From an uncultured Rikenella sp. (GTDB lineage: Bacteria > Bacteroidota > Bacteroidia > Bacteroidales > Rikenellaceae), in NCBI RefSeq assembly GCF_910579375.1, contig NZ_CAJTUJ010000005.1:1-48825 (forward strand): a DNA stretch of 48,825 nt. The letters run 5' to 3'. Position numbers and translations under genes: made by a program. How positions within the stretch are numbered: position 1 is the first letter of the stretch; each line of letters opens with the position of its first letter. The notes beneath the pieces are model-generated. The model did not search any database. It saw only the letters and a list, made by a program, of their open reading frames with translations, and had not been told where the DNA came from. This document shows positions 24,214 to 32,902 of the stretch, in pieces.

Positions 24214-26399
24214 TGCTGATATTCGGAAATAAGAATATACGATTATTCATCGGTTCGACGCCAACGAAAGCGATCTATATAGGCTCCGAACGAATCTATC
24301 CGAACTTTTCGCTGTCTGTCACCGAGTCGCTGGCCTTTGCCGCAGCCGGAGGAACGCAGACCCTACAGGTCGATTGCATCGAAGGAGTAGAATGGACAAT
24401 CACTGGCTTACCGGACGGATGGACGGCATCGACTTTAGGCGGAAACGGGCCGGCGGAGGTCATCATCACGGCACCGAACAACACGACGACCGATCCAATC
24501 GACAGTAAAATCACGGTCACGCAGGGCGAGACAACGGGAACCTGTACACTGACACAGGAAGCGGGAACGAAAATCTACGGCGAATGGAAGAACGTGTCGC
24601 TGGAGACAGAGAATGCCATAACCTCCTTCCCGGCCGGCGGAGGAACGGCCAAAATCCATATGGTCGTTCGCCGCGAATGGACTTGGAACGAGGTACCCGG
24701 CAGCGGCGGAGAAGAAACGAACTGGTCGCAGCCGGCGGATGTCGTCGTCTCGGACTCCATCGCTTCCGTCAGTGCGGACGTACTTACCGTCGGATCGCTC
24801 GGTACGACTTTCAAGGCGACGACAACCATCCGGATAGAAGCCAGGACGAACTCGGACACCGAGGCCGACCATCGCAAGACCCTCCTCATTCATCAGGCAG
24901 CCAACTATGTAACAGAAACCCGAGCCCTGAAAACCCGCACGCTGACTTATCCTGTCATCGGAGCCGGAGGAGGTACGGCTGCCCCACAATGGGACAGCTA
25001 TCCGACCGACGCGGCGTTAGATACCCTGTGGGGATACACCTGGGCTTCGGGTACGACGGGCACCTGGAGCCAGGCCAAACTCGGCGGGTCGAATGCGCAA
25101 ACCGGGATGTCGTTCCGGTGGAACGGAGCGGCGGGCAACTTCACCGCCCTTTCGAGCGACGGTATCGTGACAGCCTCCTCCAAAGGAACAGTTGTCAGCA
25201 ACGGAACTTCCGGTCCGATGGTAACGGCTACCCAAACCTGCGCCTTTACCAATCACGCAGATTACGGCGGTACACAGGTAAGTTGGGATACGACGGCTAC
25301 GGGCACACCGACACAAGCTCCGAACTTCATCCTCCAACTTAACCAAACACCCGGATCATTGTCTTACGAATCCGTACCTTACACCGGAGGACGATCGAAT
25401 CCGAAGACTACTTACCAAGCTGGATGGCACTTCAAGTTCAGTTCAGGATCCACTACGGAGAACAACTCTGTTCCAGAGGGATATGGCACACAAACCATTC
25501 ACAACACATGGTCCGGCAGTGCTACCGGAGCTACGGTTGGAGCCACGTGGGGCGAAGTAGTCTGGTCACAGAACAATTCGACCAGCTCTCGTTCCATTAC
25601 CATAACCAGAAAGGTTTATGTCACCCTAACCCCAAACACATCGAACTATCCGGGGGCACCGACCGTAGCGTCCAATACACAGACCTACATCGGAACATGT
25701 TCACAGGCAGGCATGACTACAAACTTCGATTTCCGGTACACTCCTTCGAACAAGGCGTCGAAATATCCGCGGTTTGCGGTGAACGGGGTACCGGGAGGGG
25801 GACTTCTCAGAGCGATCGGAGGGATAGGAACTCCGATACACATGCTGTCGTACAGGGAGGCGATAAAAAAAGTACTGGGATCAACGACATCCTACCTCAA
25901 TGGAGAACCGCAAATGACGGTACTTGATCCGGAAAGCACTTATATCGGGGCGGGATACATCTCTGGCTGGAGCGATTCCGACTATATTTTAGGCTTTATC
26001 TCAGGACAGCAGGGGAATTTCATGAACAACTATCCGTATAAGTATGTTACGGAGTCGTTCCAAGTAACCGGATCGGGTTTCACGCTCTCGGGTATCGCAC
26101 TGTTCGAGAAAAACTATGGCGACTACGAGGCGGCGGGATACACCTGGTACACGCAGGCGGACACCTCCTCCCCCTATGCCCTCTCTGCTGCCGAAACGCG
26201 GGCAATGCAACAGCTGGCAGAAAACGGGGTGGTCACAACTGGAGATGATCCAAAGCTGGCCGAAGTCGATTTCGAAGCGCTGGCAGAAAAAATCAATGCG
26301 CTCCGACAACCGGATACGGACACGTATGTCCAAAACGAAGATGGAACGTGGACAATGATACCCCAAGAAAAGGAAAACGATGAAGCAAGAACCGAATGA
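24213..26399 (+). CDS. Large tail-fibre adhesin with BACON-like domains
   Basis: This 728-residue protein has no signal peptide. Near residues 30-115 it has a BACON-like Ig fold (LAFAAAGGTQTLQVDC, EGVEWTITGLPDGW, ITVTQGETTGTCTL), and a second related unit around 118-245 (FPAGGGTAKIHMVV, HRKTLLIHQAAN). The middle is Gly/Thr/Ser-rich beta structure. The C-terminal 60 residues are acidic and helical. BACON modules are often linked to glycan or mucin binding in Bacteroidetes, so it may target surface glycans of competitor cells. It is the last gene of the tail operon and is followed by a strong terminator. Confidence 0.65.
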   Translation: MLIFGNKNIRLFIGSTPTKAIYIGSERIYPNFSLSVTESLAFAAAGGTQTLQVDCIEGVEWTITGLPDGWTASTLGGNGPAEVIITAPNNTTTDPIDSKITVTQGETTGTCTLTQEAGTKIYGEWKNVSLETENAITSFPAGGGTAKIHMVVRREWTWNEVPGSGGEETNWSQPADVVVSDSIASVSADVLTVGSLGTTFKATTTIRIEARTNSDTEADHRKTLLIHQAANYVTETRALKTRTLTYPVIGAGGGTAAPQWDSYPTDAALDTLWGYTWASGTTGTWSQAKLGGSNAQTGMSFRWNGAAGNFTALSSDGIVTASSKGTVVSNGTSGPMVTATQTCAFTNHADYGGTQVSWDTTATGTPTQAPNFILQLNQTPGSLSYESVPYTGGRSNPKTTYQAGWHFKFSSGSTTENNSVPEGYGTQTIHNTWSGSATGATVGATWGEVVWSQNNSTSSRSITITRKVYVTLTPNTSNYPGAPTVASNTQTYIGTCSQAGMTTNFDFRYTPSNKASKYPRFAVNGVPGGGLLRAIGGIGTPIHMLSYREAIKKVLGSTTSYLNGEPQMTVLDPESTYIGAGYISGWSDSDYILGFISGQQGNFMNNYPYKYVTESFQVTGSGFTLSGIALFEKNYGDYEAAGYTWYTQADTSSPYALSAAETRAMQQLAENGVVTTGDDPKLAEVDFEALAEKINALRQPDTDTYVQNEDGTWTMIPQEKENDEARTE

Positions 26400-26470
26400 C
26401 TAACCAACAACGTATGAGCGTACCTTCAGCCAGTAAGTAACCGCTCAAACGAACATTATCGATCCACAAA

Positions 26471-26509
26471 GCATCGGGGGAGAACTTCTTGAGAGTTCTC
26501 CCCCGATGC
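26471..26509. terminator. Bidirectional terminator between tail cluster and surface operon
   Basis: A perfect 16-bp stem: 26471-26486 (GCATCGGGGGAGAACT) pairs with 26494-26509, with loop TCTTGAG. On the minus side it is followed by TTTGTGG. It serves both the plus-strand fibre gene (ends 26399) and the minus-strand PCMD gene (ends 26539). Confidence 0.75.
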
Positions 26510-26538
26510 CATAAATAACGCCCCTCCGCCAGCCATCC

Positions 26539-28245
26539 TTAATCGAAACCGAGCTCCAGCCCGTCCACATACAGCACACTGCCCGAGCCTCCGCAGAAAT
26601 CGCCGCCCCAACGGCTCGAGGTCGCGACAAGAACGACATGCGTCGGCTTATCGGCCACATTTTTATACTGGATATCGATCTTAAACGGCGTGTACTTATC
26701 GACCGTCTGGTCAGTATAGAATTCGCCGCATCCCAGCACGCTCGCATCGGACAGCGTCGGCACGCCGGTTCCCAACGGCCGCTCCGCAGCACCGCCCCAG
26801 TTTTCCAAACTGATGTAAATATGACACTGATCCGGATCTCCGATCTTGGCTTTGAGCTCCGGCAACTTGTCGTCCGCCGCAATGTCGATCGTCGCGGAGG
26901 TGTACTGGAACCATCCCGAAAGCGACGTCGGCCGCCCGGTATAAGGTCTCCCGAACTTCGGACACTTCCGCATGGCCGGCAATGTCGTCGGCAGTCCGTT
27001 CATCACGAAATCGCCGACAAACAGGTTCCCGGCAGCGATCTTAGCAATCGGTATCCCACCGAGGGTGACCAACTTCGCCGCCTTGCCCGTCCCGTTCACC
27101 GTCACATCGCTGGGTGTCGTATTCGAAGGCTTGTTCGACATCGTCACCCCTTTGTTCCCCGTCGCCCAATAAGAGTTCGCCGCATCTGCATACGGATACC
27201 AGGTCGTTTTATCGAGCGTCCACTGGTCGAGACTCAGGTTGGGTATTTCCGGCATTCCATCGGTCGTAAAGGCCACCGGATCGCCGTAATTGTCGCCGAT
27301 CACGCCCCGCACTTCGTAGTTCGTAGCCGGTTGCAGGCCTGTCGCCTTGCCCGAGAACGAAGTCCCATCGACTTCGACGTCCGCCACGGCGCTCCACGCA
27401 TCGTCGCCCGCCCCCGCCGGCCGCACCTGGAAACCGCACTCGCCAGCCGAGGTCAGCCCCTGGGCCGAGAAGTAGGCGAACTTGGCCCACGGATTCACCG
27501 ACAGATCCAGAATGTACTGTTTTGACTGCTCGACGGCCACCACCCACTCCTGGGTAATATCGAAGAATTTCACGATAAAGTGCTGCGGAAAGGTGAAGTC
27601 GTGAATCGTCCGCACGTCGACGTTTTCGACCAGTGTCCCGTCCGGCGCCTTCCAAGCCATAGTGGCATTCGACGGCCCCAGTTTGAGCTCCTGTATGTCG
27701 ATTTCGGTCAGCGGCACGCTCTCGGGCACCGAAGCCCCCACACTGCACCGCGTCACGCTGAACCTCGCTTCGCCGATCTGCTGCTCGGGCGAGAGACGGA
27801 ACACGCGCTCGATATTCTGCGTGGCCCGCAACGTCCACAAGTAGTCCTGATAGGTAATCACCGTGAAGGTATACGGGTCGGTCTCGATCGACGGGATGAC
27901 ATATTGTTCGCCGCCCTGCGTCAGGTCGAGGTAGTAGGAGTCGAGGGTGTCGAGTTCCTGAAAGGTCATATTATCGATGATCCGCGCCTCTGGCGTAATG
28001 CGGAAGTCTTCCAGATAAACATGCCTCAGGTCTACGGTATCGGCCAGCACGAGGTCGATCGTCCGGGCAGTGTTGTCCAGCGTCAAAGACTCGGCGCCGC
28101 GTATCTCCATCGAGGTCACGTTTCCGGGCACGATTTCGTAGGGAATGTCGTTTTTGATACATCCGACGGCCAGCAAAGCGGCCGCACAGCCCGCGCCGAA
28201 CCGTCGAATCCAGATGGTTGTCTGTCTGTTTTTCATCATCGCCAC
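26539..28245 (-). CDS. PCMD-domain lipoprotein
   Basis: This 568-residue lipoprotein (lipobox LAVGC, Cys29 counted from the first ATG; ATGs at 28239 and 28236 would also do) has an N-terminal Ig-like part, a short Fn3-like unit (TNYEVRGVIGDNYGDPVAFTTDG) and a C-terminal PCMD (putative carbohydrate metabolism domain, about residues 335-568) ending in YVDGLELGFD. Such proteins bind or process glycans at the surface. It is the last gene of a five-gene operon. The repeated RPAGAGD.AW motif is shared with the 757-residue protein, showing that these are paralogues. Confidence 0.75.
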   Translation of the reverse strand: MAMMKNRQTTIWIRRFGAGCAAALLAVGCIKNDIPYEIVPGNVTSMEIRGAESLTLDNTARTIDLVLADTVDLRHVYLEDFRITPEARIIDNMTFQELDTLDSYYLDLTQGGEQYVIPSIETDPYTFTVITYQDYLWTLRATQNIERVFRLSPEQQIGEARFSVTRCSVGASVPESVPLTEIDIQELKLGPSNATMAWKAPDGTLVENVDVRTIHDFTFPQHFIVKFFDITQEWVVAVEQSKQYILDLSVNPWAKFAYFSAQGLTSAGECGFQVRPAGAGDDAWSAVADVEVDGTSFSGKATGLQPATNYEVRGVIGDNYGDPVAFTTDGMPEIPNLSLDQWTLDKTTWYPYADAANSYWATGNKGVTMSNKPSNTTPSDVTVNGTGKAAKLVTLGGIPIAKIAAGNLFVGDFVMNGLPTTLPAMRKCPKFGRPYTGRPTSLSGWFQYTSATIDIAADDKLPELKAKIGDPDQCHIYISLENWGGAAERPLGTGVPTLSDASVLGCGEFYTDQTVDKYTPFKIDIQYKNVADKPTHVVLVATSSRWGGDFCGGSGSVLYVDGLELGFD

Positions 28246-28280
28246 TGAAAAAGCGCGCAGAAAAAAGAGAATCCCCCCCT

Positions 28281-29027
28281 CTACAAGTAGAAGGTCATCC
28301 CCAGCGCAATGGAGAAAATATCGATCTTGAAATTGGCCCCGCTGGTCTGTCGCGAACCATGATAGATCTGATTGGTAATCTGCTCGGTACGTTTGTACTG
28401 GAAGCCGAGCACGCCGATGGTCGCTTCGACCGACGAGTAGTCGTTGATAAAGACGGAGACGCCGGGCGAAAAGACCAGCCCGAGCTGGTAAATTTTGGTA
28501 TAGGTACCGCTCATATCGTCCCCTTTGCCATTGATGGTCTTCCCCTGTCCCCCGCCGAGCTGGAGTTTGAGGTCGTTGATCAAGGCGAATCTCCTGCTGT
28601 TCCCCAGGTTGATAAAGTTGCGCAGGAACAAGGTTCCGGTATAGATATGCTCGATGTTGTAGTAATCCTCGAGGTCGAAACTGAGGTCGCTGAGGGACAA
28701 GCTGACTTTGTCGATCTGCAACATGGTGCGTTCATAGGTAAACGCCAGCCCCGCAGCCCAGTTGTTGGCGAACGAGTAACCTGCCATCGGCCTGACGGCA
28801 AAGGTGTATCCCCTGCTGGAGAAGTCCTTGAGCAGGCCGAACATCTTGAAATCGTCGTTATTGTGCTGGGTATAGGAGACGTTTCCGCCGAAGAACCACA
28901 TGCCTTTGGGCATGAATGTCTGCATGGTGATCCCGCGGTCGAACTTCTCCCGCGCAGCGACCTGTCCGTCGAGCATCCCGCAAACGGCCGCCAAGGCTGC
29001 CGCCAACAAGTATATTTTTTTTCTCAT
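28281..29027 (-). CDS. Outer-membrane beta-barrel protein
   Basis: I start at ATG 29027 (248 residues) because it directly precedes a signal peptide (MRKKIYLLAAALAAVCG). The mature part has alternating strands (GMWFFGGNVSYTQHNND, YTFAVRPMAGYSFAN, NWAAGLAFTYERT) and ends in an aromatic (IALGMTFYL), the outer-membrane insertion signal. It is probably a 10-12-stranded barrel. Placed between two lipoprotein genes of the DUF4493/PCMD operon, it may help present or anchor those proteins. Confidence 0.75.
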   Translation of the reverse strand: MRKKIYLLAAALAAVCGMLDGQVAAREKFDRGITMQTFMPKGMWFFGGNVSYTQHNNDDFKMFGLLKDFSSRGYTFAVRPMAGYSFANNWAAGLAFTYERTMLQIDKVSLSLSDLSFDLEDYYNIEHIYTGTLFLRNFINLGNSRRFALINDLKLQLGGGQGKTINGKGDDMSGTYTKIYQLGLVFSPGVSVFINDYSSVEATIGVLGFQYKRTEQITNQIYHGSRQTSGANFKIDIFSIALGMTFYL

Positions 29028-29096
29028 TTCAGATTCGTTTGCAGGTATGGATGCAAGCAAACATACAGTCCCTGCGTCATCGCTCCCTCACCGGCA

Positions 29097-31370
29097 TTAA
29101 TTAACCGAAGGCTCCCAAACCAATTCAAATTCATCAACAAACAAGGTACTTCCATTCCCTCCGATAAATTGCTCACCCATATAACTGGATGAAGCCACCA
29201 ACCGCACATGGGTAGGTTTCTTTGTCGCCGACGTATAAGTCAATGGAATCACAAACGGTGTATACTCTGCCTTATCCTCCTCAATCAGCAAGACTCCTTC
29301 CGCAATGATCTCGGCATTAGCCGGTCGTTCTCCCGGCCCCAAAGAAGCCTGTCCCCAATCTTCCAGATACATATAAATAGTTCCTTTATCCGGTTGATCT
29401 ATATACGCATCCCCCACTTCGATCGGAGTAGAAGTATATTTATAGTATCCTTTCAAGGCTAATGGTCGTCCCGTATACGGACGTCCCATTTTGGCACTGC
29501 TGGCCGGATTACTTATATTGGTCACAAAGTCTCCGGCATAGATATTACCCGCCGCATGTTTCGTCATCGGCACTCCACTTTTACTAACCATTTTAACCGC
29601 CTTACCGGACACCGCATCATCAGTCGGTTCCGTAATATTGATTTTCAAAGCCACGCCTGCTTTAGTACCAGGATTCCCCGTCGCCCAAAACATGGGTTGT
29701 CCCTGAGGATTGGCAAACCAAACATCCGAGGCTGCCGTAAGTCCGGACCCCGCACTACCTTGGTACCAATTATCAAAATCCATATATGGAATTTCAATCC
29801 ATGCATCCGTCACAAAAGTCCCGACGCTCCCCGGCACGAGGCCGTCGCCGATCGGCCGGAACTCATACCTGGTCTCCGGCACAAGCTCCTTGAGCAACCC
29901 GACGAAGCTCTTCGCCGCGGCATCGACGCTCACCGCCGCCCCCTGCACCGTCACCCAGGCTCCGTCGCCCGCCCCCGCCGGCCGGTATTCGAATCCGAGC
30001 CCCGTCGGCTGGGCGGCTCCCAGCCACTTCGCCCGCACGTAGGCATACTTCGCCCCCACCCCCGGAACCCCGTTCACCAGTTCGGAGCTCAGCGCCCCGT
30101 CGGTCGAGAAGTCGCGTGCCACGGAGAAAACGATCTGCTGTTTCACCATCTGGTTGTCGTCGTCGTAGATTTCGAGTTCCACCGGATACAACCCTTCCGG
30201 CAGCAGCTGCCCCGCATTCGCCCCCTCTTTTCCCGTCGCGGTATTGATGAGTTCCGAGAAATCGACCCACGTTTTCGTCCGGCCCACCATCGAGCCCGGT
30301 TCCCAGGCCACAATCCCGGTCATCGCCGTCCGCTGCGCCTCGTCGGTCGCGGCGTCGTTCCCCCCGCCCAGGGTAATCATCCCCGGCAATCCGTATGTCA
30401 GCAACACCGCCGCATCTTCGTGCCGGATCCGCAACCGCCGAATCCCGGCCGCGGCCGAAATATCGAGCCGAGCATTCCCCGCCCGCACATCGACGTTGGT
30501 CATGATCGGTTCGCGCACATTCCCTCCGTCCGCTCTGGTCACCACCGGCACCGGCCGGGTCTCCTCTTTCAATTCGAGCGGGAATTCGTATTCGGCGGCA
30601 TCCGTCCGCACCGAAAGCCGAAACATCGCTCCCCCGTCCGAAACGCTCCCCACCGGGTTCATCCGCACGCGGAAGCGATAGAAATCCGCCCCTTCGGCAT
30701 CGGCGATCGTCCGCACGTAGACCTGTCTCCGATCCGGCTCCTGGTGGTTGATCGCCCGGAAAATCAAGACGAACCGCCCCCGTTGCGTCTGGTTGATCCA
30801 CCCCTCTTGTCCGGCATCCACCTCGGCCTGCGTAAAGGTCAGGGTATCGCGCCCCGTATATTCCCACGTGGGCTTAATCGTCAAGCTATACTCGGTGAAA
30901 TTGTCCCGAATGGCCTGCTCGAACTCTTCGACTTTGACCTTGACGTTGATCAGCTTACAGGTCATCAGCACCGGCGTATTCCTCCCCGCCACGACCGTCA
31001 CCGTCTGCCGTCCGCCATAGCGCGGCCTGCCGAACCGCTCTCCGCTCCCGTTCTTGCCATTGTCCGCCGCGTGAACCGTGTAAATCCCCTCTGCCAGCCG
31101 AATCGACGCTACGGTGCGGTGGTCGTTATAATGCGCCACCGTATCCCCCGCTTCGTTCACGATATCGAGGGCATAGCCCGCATCGGTCGCCGCCGCGCTC
31201 ACAGCCCCTTTCACGGTGAGTTCTTCGTTCCGCTCGAACGCCAGCGAAAGCGTTCCCTCGCCCGCCCCCAGCGGACTGCGGTTGCACCCCGCGAGGCAGC
31301 AGCCTCCGAGCAGGAGAAGCAGCCCGCTCCGAAAGAACCGGTTCGCTATATGTCTGATTTGCGTAGTCAT
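29097..31370 (-). CDS. DUF4493 and PCMD lipoprotein
   Basis: This 757-residue lipoprotein (LAGC, Cys29) starts with a DUF4493-like region (about 35-260: ALDIVNEAGDTVAHYND, LAEGIYTVHAADNG, VLMTCKLINVKVKVEEF). A middle part precedes an Fn3-like unit (about 425-515; RPAGAGDGAW). The C-terminal part (about 520-757) is a PCMD-type domain. From about 29097 to 29800 the DNA is visibly richer in A/T than the rest, so the C-terminal domain may have been exchanged. DUF4493 proteins are thought to be surface or pilus-like proteins. The role is unknown. Confidence 0.75.
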   Translation of the reverse strand: MTTQIRHIANRFFRSGLLLLLGGCCLAGCNRSPLGAGEGTLSLAFERNEELTVKGAVSAAATDAGYALDIVNEAGDTVAHYNDHRTVASIRLAEGIYTVHAADNGKNGSGERFGRPRYGGRQTVTVVAGRNTPVLMTCKLINVKVKVEEFEQAIRDNFTEYSLTIKPTWEYTGRDTLTFTQAEVDAGQEGWINQTQRGRFVLIFRAINHQEPDRRQVYVRTIADAEGADFYRFRVRMNPVGSVSDGGAMFRLSVRTDAAEYEFPLELKEETRPVPVVTRADGGNVREPIMTNVDVRAGNARLDISAAAGIRRLRIRHEDAAVLLTYGLPGMITLGGGNDAATDEAQRTAMTGIVAWEPGSMVGRTKTWVDFSELINTATGKEGANAGQLLPEGLYPVELEIYDDDNQMVKQQIVFSVARDFSTDGALSSELVNGVPGVGAKYAYVRAKWLGAAQPTGLGFEYRPAGAGDGAWVTVQGAAVSVDAAAKSFVGLLKELVPETRYEFRPIGDGLVPGSVGTFVTDAWIEIPYMDFDNWYQGSAGSGLTAASDVWFANPQGQPMFWATGNPGTKAGVALKINITEPTDDAVSGKAVKMVSKSGVPMTKHAAGNIYAGDFVTNISNPASSAKMGRPYTGRPLALKGYYKYTSTPIEVGDAYIDQPDKGTIYMYLEDWGQASLGPGERPANAEIIAEGVLLIEEDKAEYTPFVIPLTYTSATKKPTHVRLVASSSYMGEQFIGGNGSTLFVDEFELVWEPSVN

Positions 31371-31440
31371 ACGCCGAAATTATTCCGTTAATACTCCGAA
31401 AAGCCGCATACGGATCGCTTCGGTCTCCCCCCGCCCCGAA

Positions 31441-32871
31441 CTATTCGGTCAACTTAATCGCCAGCGTGGCCTCTTTGACCTTCCCGGCCTTATCGACCAT
31501 CTTCAGGCCGAACTTGTGCACGGCCGCTCCGTTGGTCGCCGGATCGGCCACACTCCCGAGCAGCCCCATCAGTCCGCCCACCGAGAAGGTGTGCGAAGTC
31601 TTTCCCTTGATCGGCACGGCCGGATCGAGAATTCCGATATCCGGATTGGCGAACATATCGACCCACCCGGCCTCACTGGCCGCCGGGGGATTGGCGATGT
31701 CGAACGGTTTTCCGTTTTCCAACCCTAGCACCGGCAGCAATTCGGCCAAAGCATCCGACTGAATGGTCACATACAGCTGGTCGATCCCCTCCGGGGCGTC
31801 GAATCGCACGTCGATCAGGTTATTATCCGCCATCGAAACGGTCAGTTGATCCGTAATGACGAAAGGCGATCCGTTGAAATTAGCTCCGACGATGTCGAAT
31901 TTCCCGGACGATCCTTCGTTACCGCCTTCATTTTCCCAGTTGTCGTTATTGGGCCCTCCGTCGATAATGGCATCACCGTCCGGAATCTCGACGCGGTGTT
32001 CCGAGTCGACGGTGCTGTAATCCACCGTCACCGATGCCGAGAGTTGTCCGCTCTGCTGATACCCGACGCGCACTTTGCGCCACTCCATCGCCTTGACTCC
32101 CTCGATAATCTTCACTTGTCCCTCTCCGTCGCCGAGCGGTTTGCCGTCCTCTTTCCGTATGCCGGTCACTTTGACGTACAACTTTCCGTCATCCGGCACT
32201 TTGAAGTACCCGGCGCGCGTCTCGCCCACCGGGAACGGCAGTTCGGCATACCTGAGCTGCGCGGTCGCCGGATCGGTGTAGTCGAAATAGACCGCGGCCG
32301 ACGGATTGTCGACTTTTTCGAGAAATTCCTTGTCGTACTCGACGGTGACTTTGACGTTGGCCAACCGGCACACCAGGTCGACGGTAGTCAGTTCCGATAT
32401 CCGGACGGTAAAGTCTTTCACCCCGTAGTAGTACGGTGTCTCCCACTCGGCCAGCGGTTCGACCGCCAGGCTGGCTGCTTCGAGTTTGTATTTCCCGGAA
32501 GGCATGGTAACCATCTCGCCTTCGACTTCGGCAAAGGTTTTCCAGCGGTATTCCTGCCCGGTGAGGTTGTTTTTCACCACGCTCTGCCCTTTATAGTCGA
32601 GCACGGCCACGCGGAACGTCGAGATATCCGGCACTTTCGTCCCCCCGTCTCCCTTGGTTCCTCCGGCGGCATCCGCCACGATAAAATCCCCCTCCCGATC
32701 CAGCGACGCCACGCTGAGCGTTCCCGTCCGCCCGCCGTTTTCTTCCTTCTGGGCATAAGGGTCTTTGGCCGAGATGCAGGAGGAGAGCCCCACACCCATA
32801 CCCCATACCACCGTCGCTACGATGGTCAAAGTCCGCAGTTTCTTATGTATTCCGTATGTTTTCATATCCAT
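31441..32871 (-). CDS. DUF4493 lipoprotein
   Basis: This 476-residue lipoprotein (LSSC, Cys32) has the DUF4493 arrangement: TFRVAVLDYKGQSVV, PSGKYKLEAASLAVEPLAEW, VDLVCRLANVKVTVEYDKEF. It has no PCMD domain. The C-terminal part, rich in strands, ends in KVKEATLAIKLTE. It lies between two related lipoprotein genes, with 70 bp and 31 bp spacing. It may be a partner subunit of a surface structure. Confidence 0.75.
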   Translation of the reverse strand: MDMKTYGIHKKLRTLTIVATVVWGMGVGLSSCISAKDPYAQKEENGGRTGTLSVASLDREGDFIVADAAGGTKGDGGTKVPDISTFRVAVLDYKGQSVVKNNLTGQEYRWKTFAEVEGEMVTMPSGKYKLEAASLAVEPLAEWETPYYYGVKDFTVRISELTTVDLVCRLANVKVTVEYDKEFLEKVDNPSAAVYFDYTDPATAQLRYAELPFPVGETRAGYFKVPDDGKLYVKVTGIRKEDGKPLGDGEGQVKIIEGVKAMEWRKVRVGYQQSGQLSASVTVDYSTVDSEHRVEIPDGDAIIDGGPNNDNWENEGGNEGSSGKFDIVGANFNGSPFVITDQLTVSMADNNLIDVRFDAPEGIDQLYVTIQSDALAELLPVLGLENGKPFDIANPPAASEAGWVDMFANPDIGILDPAVPIKGKTSHTFSVGGLMGLLGSVADPATNGAAVHKFGLKMVDKAGKVKEATLAIKLTE

Positions 32872-32902
32872 ACCGTTTTACTTTCTTACTTTTTATCACA
32901 GC

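Noticed and set aside
12664..26399. Canonical eCIS or Bacteroidales T6SS
   Set aside because: No AAA+ ATPase, no TssJLM-like membrane complex, and no effector or PAAR genes are present.
12476..26538. Prophage attachment sites flanking the tail cluster
   Set aside because: I compared both flanks by eye and found no convincing direct repeat, integrase or tRNA.
29556..31391. 611-codon open frame opposite a DUF4493 lipoprotein gene
   Set aside because: Pro/Arg/His-rich peptide with no domains, while the opposite strand has a lipobox and known families.
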